64,000 nt of DNA, taken from Saprospiraceae bacterium (lineage in GTDB: Bacteria; Bacteroidota; Bacteroidia; Chitinophagales; Saprospiraceae). The translations under genes and the position numbers were made by a program. Under the pieces are notes generated by a model. It was not told the origin of the DNA, did no database searches, and saw only the letters and a program-made list of their open reading frames with translations. Position 1 is the first letter of the stretch. Every line of letters starts with the position of its first letter. Location of the stretch: the NCBI GenBank assembly GCA_016710585.1, contig JADJVN010000004.1, positions 1 through 64,000 on the forward strand, in the 5' to 3' direction. Positions 26,736-39,024 of the stretch are shown piece by piece.

Positions 26736-29700
26736 TTATCGTATTAGAGTAACATCACCCTTCAGTTTGAAATTTTCTGTTTTATTGCATATTTCCAATT
26801 TTCCAGATACTACATATATATAAGTATCGATTCTCGATCTTTCATTATTGTATTCACCATTCCATCCACTTTTTGGAGTAGTCGTCTCGAAGATCAATTG
26901 ACCCCAACGATTATAAATTTGAAGTTTATAATCTGTTACCAAATCATAGTTTTCCATATAGGGTAAGAAGAAATCATTTTCATTATTCCCATCAGGAGTA
27001 AATACATTTGGCATTTTAAATATATCATCAAAAGTTTGACTTTGTTGATTAACTTCAAAGGTGCTTATTGCAGAGCTACAGTTATTCGCATCAGTAATCG
27101 TGAGTGTATAAATACCTGGTTCATCAACGGTAATGATAGGAGTATTTTTCCCATTACTCCATTGATATTTTACTGGAGTGGTCTTATTATCCAAGATCAC
27201 AGAAGGACCAAAGAGCTCAAGTTCAGTACAAAGTGTTAAAGTGTCAAATGGACGTATGTTAGGAAAAGCAGGATGCTCAGGGATATTAATAACAAAAGAG
27301 TCAATATTACATTCTTCTTTGCCTATAATATATATTTTAACAATACCTTTTAAATTTTTTATCAATGATGTGGTGTCTTCTACATTCCCAACTCTAAAAT
27401 AGTAAAGCCCAGAACCATTTTTAACATTAATTTGTACAGTTCCAGTTGCTTTATCTACACAAGATTTTTGTGACTGTGTAACTATATATTGCTTTTGAGT
27501 AAGGTAATACTGTAATGATCCCACTGTGACTACATCCATTTTTTTGATATACGGTATAAGTATAATTTCCTGCTTGATTTAAAGTGATATATTTTCCATT
27601 CTGTGTATTTTGTATGGTTTGGTTTCCTTTTTTCCATATTATAGAATCGATGGAGGAAAACATTCTTTTATCAATTATCACTGTGCTGTCATGGCAACTT
27701 AATTTGAATGTATCCTGAATATTTATATTTATTTTTGTAGTATCAATTTTGATTATCAAAGTATCTTGAACAAAACATTCCTTGTTTGGTGTAGATATGA
27801 AGAAAAACAAAGTATCTGCTTGTTTTATTGTTTGTCTAACCATACGTTCATTTCCAGTTGCAATAGATTTGCCCACCCATTGAAAGTAATAATTTTGTGG
27901 ATTAATCATTTGAGCCAATACATCTAGACTGTCGATTGCACAATTTAGGGTTAAATCTGGGCCGAGATTTACACTAGGTTTGTTTAATTCTTTGGTAACC
28001 CGTACTGTGTCAATAAATGTACAATTTATTGAAGTATCAGTGATGTATAGCAGATAAGTGTCTGGTTTATCGACAACTGGTTTCTGAAGCGCAACATTGC
28101 TAAAATTGATTCCAGCGCCTTGCCAGAAAAACACAAATTTCGACTTATCTATTTCACCTTCTAATACGATTTGATCATTATCACAGGTAATTTTTTTATC
28201 TGGTCCACCTGTGCCAGTGGGGACACCTCCTAGGTTTTTTACTGTGATAGTATCGGTAGATGTGCAATGTGTCGTCGTATCAGTGATTTGTAATACATAT
28301 GTTCCAGCCAAGGCTACATTTATACTTATTTTATTTCTTGAGGAAACAGGTATTGAAGCGTTTTGCCATTGATAAGTCAAGTTTGACCCAATGGATGTGT
28401 TTGCTGATAGATTTATTGAATCAATTCTACATTGTATATCTCCTGATTTTACAATTTTTGCTTTTGGAAATTGCAATGGTGCTGTTAATTTAACTAAGTC
28501 AGTGTCCTGGCAATAATTTATTTTATTAGTTACAATTAATGTATATAACCCTGTGTCTTTTGCAAAATAGAGTTGTTGTTTATTGTTATTGGTATCTATC
28601 TTTGATCCTAACCATAAATATTCATATTGATTGCCTACAGAACTTGATTGTCCTCCCAATGTTCTTCCTGTCGAATCGCAGAATAGAAGTTTGTCTAAAC
28701 CAGCATCTGAATTGGGTTTGTCGATGTCTTGTTTAATCAGTACCGTATCTATTGACTCACATCCATTCGCTATGTTTGTAACCTTAAGGACATACACTCC
28801 AGGTAATGATATTTTAGGATTTACAGATCCTTGGTTTGATGGAGAGATACTAGGTCCAGTCCATTTTAGGAAATAACCAGCTCCAATGTCTGACGAGTCC
28901 GCATGAAGCTCTATAGAAGTGTATTTACAGTTAAGAATTGAATCAATTCCTGCATTTGATTTAGGTTGGATTCTATTGTCTTTTACGATCACAGTATCGA
29001 ATCCAGAACAACCCAAGCTAGAATCCCTCGTATGCAATACATATGCACCGGGTAAGTTAACCAACGGGTTTAAAGAGTCCCTATTGAAAGAATTGATACC
29101 GGGGCCAGTCCAAAAAAAGTATCTTCCTTTTGCTGATGCATCTGTTCGAATGGGTTGCAATCGTACAATGTTATTGAGGCATGTAATTTCTTTATCATCA
29201 CCTGCATGTGGATCAGGAGAAAATTTTACTTCAATAGAAATTTGATCTTCAGTAATGCAACCAAATTTATTTATGGCTTTAGCAAAAAATGTTTGAGAAA
29301 GCGGAGGACAATTGGTGAAAATTTTACTCGTGTCTGTATTATTCCATATTCCAATATTGCTTGTATCTGTTTTAATTTCAAGCGTAACACAGTCGCCACT
29401 ACAAATGGATGTCGCACTGGCATCAATTGCAAAATCTGGTTTTTGAATTTCTCTTACAAAAATACTGTCTATACCTTTACATCCCAAGGAATCTTCTACC
29501 TCAAGATAGTAGGTTTTTTCGGCAAACACTGAGCACTCAATAGTGCTTTCACCATTGGACCATTTATATAATTTATACGGTTTGTCAGCTTTTAATTTTA
29601 CAAAATAGTCTTCACAATAATAATCATTTCCTAAAATTTTGGGATTTAAATTATTGCTGAATTTTAATTCAATGGGCGTAAAGTGTGCTGTTGGAATTTT

Positions 29701-30810
29701 TGGAATATTTAATGCTGAGATATTAATTGTCTTCCCGTTACACCTACAATTATCATCATTAAATTCCCTAGGAAACAAAGTTCTGATCGTGTCATACTTC
29801 CATTCTTCTTTCCATATAATTGAAAGTTTTTTTGTAGCATTTAACTTTACTCTATTTCCCATTGTGTCCAATAAATAAAGTTCAAATTGCAAATTATCTG
29901 GACCATAATATTTCGCGCCTGTCACGAGATTTAATTCATATTTATTAGAATCAAGGACAATGATATTGGAGTTGTTGAGTGCTATTGTGTCTTTGTTTTT
30001 AATCAAATGCCATCTACCTCCACAATGAACGGGAAATGGTATTTTGAGCGTATCCCATTTAACTGGATCTAGGCACAGATTCGCATCAAGATAGCATTTA
30101 TTTAAAGGGCATTTTGTGTCCAAATCTTTGAGTACGCCATCAGAAAGAATGTTTAAATAATTAATGAACCTATTATCGATAATATTTCCAGTGGAATCTT
30201 TGGTGAGAAAACTAGATTGTAAACTTGTCCATTTAAAATTGGAAGTATCTCTGCGTAAGTCTATATCATAAAAAATGGTGTCAGCCAAGCAGTTGACCAA
30301 ATCTTTATTGACCACATTAACATGAATTCCAAAATTCTCGCAACTACCGGTAATATCAAATTTCCAATTTGGATTTATTTCAGCTTTTGCTGAAATGATT
30401 CTTAAATTTCCACAACTATCAATGGGAGAATTATAATTTTCAAAAATAGGATATTCTAAATTTAATTTTTGACTTAGTTCTTCAATTTTAAAGGTCTTGT
30501 TCTCGAATTTTATAACAACTGTGTCTGTTGAAGGACAAGGGCTGCCTACCGAATAAGTGAAACGATATTCGCCACATCGATTTGCTGATACCTTCACGAC
30601 GCCAGGAAAAATAGTATCGAATTTTACAATATAAGACGTATCGTTACAGATATAATTCCAATCTCCACCAGTTGGGGAGCCGACAAGATTGTATGTCAGA
30701 CCGCACACTAAGGAATCCTTCCCTGCATTGGCACAAGGCTGCGCAGCTATTTTGCCAAGAACCAAAAAGAAGAGGATCAAGCACTTATTGATTGTTTTTA
30801 TACCTTTCAT
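26736..30810 (-). CDS. Giant secreted repeat protein with CHU_C type B sorting domain (frameshifted)
   Basis: After a signal peptide (CLILFFLVLGKIAAQPC) comes a Cys-containing beta-rich N-terminal part. From about residue 520 there are at least six Ig/PKD-like repeats of roughly 90 residues. Each begins like SNAGIDSILNC, has a central WTGP or WQGAGI strand and ends GVYVLKVT plus a Cys-xx-xDTV motif. The frame shifts in the five-base run at 27465-27469 (one base too many, or two missing), after which SCVDKATGTVQINVKN continues. The C-terminus MPNVFTPDGNNENDFF, YNRWGQLIF and GDVTLIR is the type B T9SS sorting domain. The corrected product is about 1357 residues. It is probably an adhesin or surface filament protein; no ligand can be inferred. 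Confidence 0.85.
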
Positions 30811-31168
30811 ATATCAAATGAGTTATTTTTATAATATAAATATTATGCCAAAATTGAGCTTGAAGAATTGTTGAACATGGAAAATCGCAAAATTTGGTGC
30901 ATTTGTAAATGTATAGTAAATTGAAATACATTGTATTATACATTTAAAACACAAATATACAATATTTTTGACTATGTAAGTCTATGAAAAATTTCTAATT
31001 TGATTTTTGTTTTAAAATTGTAGACTTCTTGATGGAAAAGCAATGTATCTATGGATTTAGAATCGCTAATATTTTTTTGGAACTAAAAAGCGATATTTTT
31101 AATCAATATTTTATTTCCTGTTGCAATCACATTAATTTACTGTAATTTTATGAAAATTTGATGTGATA
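30811..31168. other. 358-base divergent intergenic region with nested inverted repeats
   Basis: The region separates the minus-strand repeat protein from the alpha-2-macroglobulin gene and has no credible ORF. TAAATGTATA (30906-30915) and TATACATTTA (30937-30946) are perfect 10-bp arms 21 bases apart, and between them ATACATTGTAT (30927-30937) is a smaller palindrome. No full TAnnTTTG box with a -33 element is visible. It may hold promoters and an operator for either gene. Confidence 0.4.
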
Positions 31169-34100
31169 ATGGTTACCCAATTAACTAAATCTTTTTCTAA
31201 AATAGTACTGCTATCGTTTGCAATATTTATTTATTCAGCCTGTAATAAGTCAACAAGTCATTTTACCAATTCCAATCCTTCATTGTTTTCAGCTTACTTG
31301 CATAAAGTGCCCAGTGCGATGATTGATAGGGCTGCTCCAATCCGATTTGTGTTCAACGAAAATTTACCTGCCGAGTATACTTCCAATGTTGATTTATTGA
31401 GCAATATATTGCAAATTAATCCTAAATTAAAGGGGCAGTTTGTTCTAGATGATGCCATGAGTATCGTGTTCGTGCCAGATCCTCTCGAGATCGATCCTAA
31501 AACAAAGTATAATCTTACATTAAATCTACAAAAAGTATATCCTAGCATTGTAGACTCTTTTCGTATTTTTAATAGCACAGTTCAGTTTTCACCAATTTAT
31601 ATAAGTTTGTCAAATGAATATCCTAAGGCTTCTTTGATTCATGAGGATAAGTTAGAGTGTAGCTTTAAAATTAAGTGTAATGTACCTTTGACTTTGGAGC
31701 AATTGAAGAAAAATATAAAAATTTCTGTTGGCAAAAAAGAAATTTTAGATTATCAGTTACAAGCAAATTCAGAATTGGAATGGCAGGGAACTATTTCAAA
31801 TTTGGAGAAAACAAATATTAGAGAAAAGCTAACATTTGAATGGTACTCACTTCCAGAAATGAAGAAGGAAATGAGTAAGATAACTGTAGATTTGCCTGTT
31901 GGAGATGAGTTTGTGATTACAGGCGTTAAAGTATTCAATGAGCCAAGTAGGATGGTATCGATTTATCTTTCAGATCCGATTGATCCATTAATCGATTTGA
32001 GAGGAATCATTAGTTTTAAGAATACAAACTCGCAATACCGACTTGAAAATCAAGGCAACCAGATCAATGCATTCTTTAATGAAGAAATGAATTCTGAAGA
32101 ACTAGATTTGGAAGTCCAGTTGATGTTGAAAAATAAAGAAGGTAAAGTTTTAAGTGAAAGTTTTGAGACTAAAATTCAGTTCAGTTCAGTTAAGCCGAAA
32201 GTGAAGTTTTTAGATGCTTTCTCCAATTATATTTTGCCTATGGAAAAAGAGGCAATCATTAAGTTTCAAACTATAAATTTGAAAAAAGTTGACATTGAAA
32301 TTTTTAAAATTTTTTCAAATAATGTATTGTATAATATGCATGTCAACAATGGCAATGGTTTCATCCGAGAAACCAAGCTAGGGAGAGTTATTCATCAAGA
32401 AACCATCTCTCTTGATGTAACAGAGAAAGATGTTTGGAAGACTTATGGTGTTAATATCAATAAGTTTGTTAAAGAAGATCCAGCAGCATTGTATGAATTA
32501 AGGATTACATTCAAGCCAGAATACTCTGATTATGATTGCGTAAAGCCAGTCATCATTCCTGAAAAAAGAGAAGATAATTTCTCTGGTGACCCATCAATTA
32601 ATTCCAATTGGGTTGATTATTGGCCTTATGAGTATTTGGAAGCAGAAGGAGATGAAGAAGTAAATTACAATAGTGAAGATCCTTGTAGTCTGAATTATTA
32701 CACCTCTACGAATTTCGTTCGAAAGAATATCCTAGCTTCGAATATTTGTGCACAAGCGAAACAAAGCGCCGATAAAAAGAATGTGTTGATTTCTGTACTT
32801 AATATCCTTGATGGAAAGTTTATTTCTGGAGCAAAAGTTAAGTATTATGACGAGCAATTGCAAGTACTTGGAGAAGCTAAAACTAATGGAGAAGGGAATT
32901 GCAATATCACTGCTAGTATTCCAATAGCATATATAATTGTTGAAGCAGATCATCAATATAGCTACTTGTCATTAAATGAATCCCGTTCTTTAGCCTTAAG
33001 TGAATTTAATGTTGGAGGAGTGAAGTCATCTGATGGAATTAAATCCTGTATATATTCTGAAAGAGAAGTATGGCGGCCTGGTGATTCCATTTTTGTAAAT
33101 ATCATTACATATAGCCCGAAGAAAAACCTTCCAGATAATTTTCCAGTGTTGCTTGAATTTTTTAATAATAGAGGGATTAAAGTTTTTACAAAACTAATCC
33201 AAGAATCAAAACTGGGACATTACCAAGCCGTTATTCCGACTTCGAAATCATATCAGACTGGAAAGTATAATTTGGTATGCAAGATTGCAAATGAACAATT
33301 TAATAAGTCGTATTGGATCGAGGCATTCAAGCCTAATCGATTTATTGCAGAATGGGATATTCCAGCAATAGATAATAGCAATAGTAAGACTGCTGAATTG
33401 AAGTTAGACGTAAAGTACCTACATGGTGCTAGTGTGAAGTATGCACAAACCAAAGTAGAGTTTATTTACAAGCGGATTGCTCCAGATTTTGAGGATTTTC
33501 CTAATTATAATTTTTTGAATCTTGAAGAAGTGCAATCGACGACGAGAGATTATGTATTTGATGGTGAATCAAGATCTGATGGTAGGTGCATTATAAATTT
33601 GAAGAAGTATGATTTTTCAAAAATTAGTGGTTTCATACAAGCTAGTTTATTGTCAAGGATAGCAGATAATACTGGCGACATTAGTACTCAAAATAAGAGT
33701 TTTGTCATTAAGCCATCAAATGAATATATTGGAATTCGTATACCAGAATCGCCTTATGGCAAAAAGCTGGAATATGATAAAGCCCAGATTATTGATATTG
33801 TTTGCATTGATAAAATGGGAAAGCCTATTAAGAATCGAAAAGTGGATGTGGAATTGTTTAAAGTGAATTGGGATTGGTGGTACGAAGTTAATCACAACAG
33901 AAGTAGTTATATTAGCGATAAGTCAAAATCAAAAGTTGAATCTAAATCATTCACGACTGATGCAAACGGTAAGATAAAATATGAACTTAAGCTTATGTCT
34001 TATGATCGATTTTACGTTAAAGTAACTAATGCTGAGAATAAATATGTTGCTGGTGATTTCTTTTATACGGGTTGGCCAGAGGACGAAGAGAAAAATGAAT

Positions 34101-36686
34101 ACGCTTCAATCGTGCGCTTTTCAGCAGCAAAGAAGGCATATCAAATAGGGGAGAAAGTTGAACTGCAATTGCCTGAAGCTGTAAATTCATTATATCATAT
34201 TCATATTATTAAAGAAGATAAAATATTGAAAACATATCAATTTGAATCTGATAAAACAAAAGGTAAATTTGATTTTATTGTAACAGAAGATATGATCCCG
34301 AACGTCTATGTCGATCTTTCAATCATTCAAAAGTGGGTAATAAACGTTCTGATCTACCATTGCGTTTATATGGATTTTACCTTTAGAGATTAAAGATCTC
34401 AATACTGTTTTGGAACCTCAAATTGTAATGAAAGATAAGGTAGAGCCTGGTGAGGAATTTACAGTGGAGCTTAATGAAAAAAAGAATAAAGAAATGGCTT
34501 ATCAGATATTTATTGTTGATGAAGGACTTATGTCTTTAACCAATTATAAAGTACCTGATGTTCATAGTGCAATTTTTGCAAAAGAAGCACTTAGCATTTT
34601 TAGCTTTGATAATATCAATGAAGTTATTGGGGTGCAGAATGTTGTTACTTCAAATGTGTATAGTATTGGTGGAGATAAAGCTAAGTTGGCGCTTGATGGA
34701 GATAAAAAGTCCGATCGTTTTACGCCTGTAGTAATCAATGGCGGATTGCACATATTGAAACCAGGGGCAAAGAATTTGCATAAGTTTAAAATAAATAATT
34801 ATATAGGTGCTGTTAGAGTAATGGTGGTAGCCAATAATAGAAAAGCATTTGGATCCACAGAAAAAAGTGTAAAAGTTAAAAGTGATCTCATGGCAGAAAT
34901 CACATGTCCAAAAGTGCTCAATACAAACGATAATTTGGAACTTCCTATAACAATCTTTAATTATAATAAAAATATTTCTTCAGCTGAAGTAGAATTGATC
35001 GCTTCACCTAATATTCAAATTTCAGGAAGTAAAAAGCAAACAGTAAGATTTGATGGCCTTACTGAGAAAATCATTTTTGTTCCAGTTATATTAGACAAAT
35101 TTGCGGGAAAGGCATTTTTAGAAGCTAAGGTTCACTCAGGGAGCAATTCATCTTCCCATAAATTAGAATTTAATATTCTCAATCCTAACCCAACAATAAC
35201 TGAAGCGAATTCTTTCTGGATAGAACCTAATCAAGAACTCGATCTCCAATTGACACAGGATAAATTTGAGTTACTTGAAAAGCAGAAAATTGAAGTATCC
35301 AATGGACTCGCATCAAGTTTTACAAAGTCAATTCAGAATTTAATCAATTACCCTCATGGCTGTCTTGAACAAACCATTTCTGCTGCATTTCCACAATTAT
35401 ATGTCAATAAAATAGTGAATGTGAATGAACTCTCTAATGAAAAGATTCTTGAGAATATTCAAGCAGCTTTTTCAAAATTGAAAAATTTTCAAAATGGTGA
35501 TGGTGCATTTTCATATTGGCCAGGCTCTAGATCTGTTGATGAATGGGCATCTGTTTATGCAGGACATTTTTTAGTAGAAGCAAAAAAGAATAGCTACACT
35601 GTTCCATCCGGAATGTTAGAATCTTGGTATAAATACAGTAGCTATATGTCCTCTCAGTTTGACAAACTAAAATACAGTTATTCTATCGAAATTCAATGCT
35701 ATAGATTGTATGTATTGAGTAAGTATGGAAAGCCAGATTTTGCATCGATGAATAGAATGGCTTCTGTGAGTGGAAAATCATTGGTGGCAACTTGGTTTTT
35801 GGCAGGAGCTTATGCTGTTGCAGGGAATAAAGATATTGCTGAAAATTTGGTGGAAAAATTAGGCAAAGATGTGAGTCCATATCGCGATTCAGAATATACC
35901 TATGGTTCCGACTTTCGAGATCATTGTATGATTGCCATGATTCTTGCAGACATGGGCAAGCAATCTGATGCAAGAAGCTTATTGCAAAAGATTTCAAAAA
36001 ATTCAAAAATTAATGCAAACTATACCACTCAAGAAAATGTATTTTTCATACTTGCAGTAGAGAAAGTATTTGGTCAAGTAGGCAATACCGTTGAAATGAA
36101 TTATAGCTATTTTGATGGTAAAAAGAGTCAAGATATTAAAACTTCAAAATTTATAATGAATCATGATTTGGATATGAACTTGAATAAAACTAAGATTCGA
36201 AATAACTCAAAATCAGTTATTCATGTCTCGCTAGTCCAAATAGGAAAGCTTAAATCACAATATACCTCCGAGGTCGCTCAAGGAATTTCAATCAAGAATT
36301 CAATGACGTATCAGAATGGTAAAGCAATAGATTATAGTCAAGTGAAGCAAGGAGAAGATATAAAATTACAAGTTGAAGTGTATAATAATGGAAGTTCTGG
36401 AAATATTAAAAATTTAGCTTTGACTACAGTCATACCTCCAGGATTTGAGATTCGGAATGAAAGATTTATTTTTGACCAAGAAAGTCAAAATTTGGATTTT
36501 CAAGATATCAAAGATGATAGGGTCATGAGTTATTTTAATTTGAATACAGGTCAAAAGAAGAATATTGTAATTCAGTTGACTGCAGCCTATCGAGGTAAAT
36601 ATGAAAAGGCTTCTATAGTGTGTGAAGCAATGTATGATCCAAATATTTTTGCAAGACAATATACAGAGCAGATTGTTATTAGATAA
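31169..36686 (+). CDS. Bacterial alpha-2-macroglobulin lipoprotein (two frameshifts)
   Basis: ATG 31169 gives a lipoprotein signal with the lipobox Cys at residue 25 (FIYSACNKS). MG-type beta domains follow, including a bait-region stretch. The thioester motif GCLEQ is intact (Cys codon 35361-35363), inside a helical TED domain (NYPHGCLEQTISAAFPQLY). The frame is lost twice within 60 bases: one A missing from the A4 run in CAAAAG near 34339 and one T missing from the T4 run near 34372. Restoring both gives QKVGNKRSDLPLRLYGFLPL and one protein of about 1841 residues. It should trap proteases in the periplasm. The stop overlaps the PBP1C start (TAATG), the classic A2M-pbpC pairing thought to link trapping with cell-wall repair. 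Confidence 0.9.
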
Positions 36687-39022
36687 TGGTTTGGTTTAAG
36701 TATGGAACTTATAGTCTATTTATAGCAATATTATTTGCAATATTTAGCACTTATTTTATTTTTCAGAAGGAGGCCTATTCTTATGTTGCATTAGATTCAA
36801 AGGAAGAGGTACTCATAAGTAAAATTGCGAAAGATGGTCAATGGCGATTTCCGATTTCAAATGTTCCTGATTCAAATTATATTGCAAGTTTATTAGAATT
36901 CGAGGATAAAAGATTTTTTTACCATTTGGGTGTAGATCCTCTAGCAATTCTAAGAGCAATCAAGCAAAATATTGCTAAGTCAAGAGTAGTAAGCGGAGGA
37001 AGTACGATTACAATGCAGTTATCTCGCATGGTTTTGAAACATAAAACTCGAAGTATTTTTGCAAAACTATCTGAAATGATAGTAGCAATAGGACTTGAGT
37101 TTCGATTTTCGAAATCCCAAATCCTTAAATTATATTCTATATATGCATCATATGGCGGTAATATAGTTGGAATCGGAACTGCTAAATGGAAGTACTTTAA
37201 TAAATATAATATTCAATTAAGTTTTGCTGAAGCAGCTACACTTGCTGTACTCCCTCATCAGCCTTCATTAATTCATACAAGTAAAAATAATGATAGGTTA
37301 TTGCATAAACGAAATAGTCTATTGTTGAGATTAAAAAAGAGTAATTTTATTTCAGATCTTGATTATAAATTAGCTATTCTTGAACCTTTGCCTATACAAA
37401 AAAACAATTTAAGTAGAGCTTCTACACATGCTTTAGATTACTTAATTAAGACATATCCTGATCGTTATATATTTCATACTACTATCGACCCACAGATATT
37501 ACGTATGGCATCTCAGATTTTATACCTTAACCACAATCAATTTAAAGAAAATCTTATTTCAAATGCCGCTTGTTTGGTCGTGGAAAATTCATCTCAAAAA
37601 GTTCTAGCTTATATTGGAAATATACTTGATAGCACCAATCGCAATGATGCCTTTGTAGATATGATACATGCACCTCGAAGTTCTGGTAGTATTCTTAAGC
37701 CATTATTGATAAGTTCAATGATAGACAAGGGATTGATTTCTGATGCTTCGATAGTTGCAGATATTCCTATTCAAATCAATGGATTTATTCCTGAAAATTT
37801 TGATCGCAGTTTTTCAGGATATGCTTCAGTGAGAAATATATTAAAACATTCTTTAAATGTTCCTAGTGTGAAGTTATTGCAACAATATGGGGTAGAGCCT
37901 TTTTATCGAGATCTAAAATCACTGGGCTTTAATACTTTGTTTCGCAATGCGGAGGACTATGGATTGAGTTTGATATTGGGCGGTGCAGAAATAACCATCT
38001 GGGATTTGGCGACTGTTTATTCAAACCTAGCTAATATTCATCAGACTAATTTTAATTCTGTCGTTGACCATAAGAATTCTGTGTTGCAACAATTAAAAAT
38101 GACAAAGGAAGATAGTTTATCAATTAAAGAAACCAAACTATTAAATTTGTCAATAGCGAGTATTGGAAAAATGTTTTCTCTTATGCGGAATCCATACTCA
38201 TTTTCACCAGGTGAAATAGAGCATCATAATTCTAATATTGCATGGAAGACTGGTACATCTTTTGGGTTTAAAGATGCTTGGTGTATTACTATTTCTCCTA
38301 AATATACGGTCGTCGTCTGGGTTGGGAATTCCAGTGGATTGTCTCGACCAGGAATTATTGGTTTACATACCGCTGCTCCGATCGCCCATGCTATAATGGA
38401 GAGATTGAATGATAATTCTGTTTGGCTAGAGAGTTTTAATCTAATGAAGCCTATGCTCTTATGTAGGGAAAGTGGTTTTTTGGCTAGTGAATTCTGTAAT
38501 GAAGTAGACACGACTCTGCAATGTCCATCTGCTTCACATTTGGAAATTTGTAAGTATCATAAATTGTTGGCTGTTGACTCAAATGGTACTTATCAAGTTA
38601 ATCGATTTTGTGAAAATAATTTTAAACTTCAATCTTATTTTATTCTTCCTCCAATTATGGAATTTTATTATAAGACACATCATTCAAATTATATTTCAGC
38701 ACCACAACTGAGAAAAGATTGTTTGGATGAAGGTCAATTGCAAAGTGATAATGTTGATATTATTTATCCAACACACCTTTCAATAATAAAAATTACTAAG
38801 GATATCGACGCGGAAGAAAATCAACTTATTTTTAAGGCTGTTCAAAAGCGTGAAAGCGCATTGGAATCATGCAGTTTACATTGGTTTATTGATAGTGATT
38901 ATTTAGGTGTGACATGCAATGATCATACTATGAAATGTAAACCTAATGTAGGAAAACATAAACTTTTGGTGACCAATGATTTTGGAGAAAGTAAAACGAT
39001 TTCTTTTGAGATACTGAAGTAA
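36686..39022 (+). CDS. pbpC: Penicillin-binding protein 1C, bifunctional
   Basis: This 778-residue peptidoglycan synthase has an N-terminal membrane anchor (about 8-26), a GT51 transglycosylase with the catalytic Glu in EFEDKRFFYHLGVDP (about residue 73) and GGSTITMQLSRM, a transpeptidase with SILK (Ser about 335), SLNVPS as the SxN motif and KTGTS at 521-525, and a C-terminal BiPBP_C Ig-like domain (HWFIDSDYLG). All catalytic motifs are intact. It overlaps the alpha-2-macroglobulin gene by one base and is surely co-translated with it. Confidence 0.95.
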   Translation: MVWFKYGTYSLFIAILFAIFSTYFIFQKEAYSYVALDSKEEVLISKIAKDGQWRFPISNVPDSNYIASLLEFEDKRFFYHLGVDPLAILRAIKQNIAKSRVVSGGSTITMQLSRMVLKHKTRSIFAKLSEMIVAIGLEFRFSKSQILKLYSIYASYGGNIVGIGTAKWKYFNKYNIQLSFAEAATLAVLPHQPSLIHTSKNNDRLLHKRNSLLLRLKKSNFISDLDYKLAILEPLPIQKNNLSRASTHALDYLIKTYPDRYIFHTTIDPQILRMASQILYLNHNQFKENLISNAACLVVENSSQKVLAYIGNILDSTNRNDAFVDMIHAPRSSGSILKPLLISSMIDKGLISDASIVADIPIQINGFIPENFDRSFSGYASVRNILKHSLNVPSVKLLQQYGVEPFYRDLKSLGFNTLFRNAEDYGLSLILGGAEITIWDLATVYSNLANIHQTNFNSVVDHKNSVLQQLKMTKEDSLSIKETKLLNLSIASIGKMFSLMRNPYSFSPGEIEHHNSNIAWKTGTSFGFKDAWCITISPKYTVVVWVGNSSGLSRPGIIGLHTAAPIAHAIMERLNDNSVWLESFNLMKPMLLCRESGFLASEFCNEVDTTLQCPSASHLEICKYHKLLAVDSNGTYQVNRFCENNFKLQSYFILPPIMEFYYKTHHSNYISAPQLRKDCLDEGQLQSDNVDIIYPTHLSIIKITKDIDAEENQLIFKAVQKRESALESCSLHWFIDSDYLGVTCNDHTMKCKPNVGKHKLLVTNDFGESKTISFEILK

Positions 39023-39024
39023 AA

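Noticed and set aside
19796..27469. Phase variation by homopolymer slippage of surface proteins
   Set aside because: The runs are short (4-6 bases) and lie deep inside genes, and similar shifts appear to affect many unrelated genes; sequence error is more likely, although reads are needed to decide.
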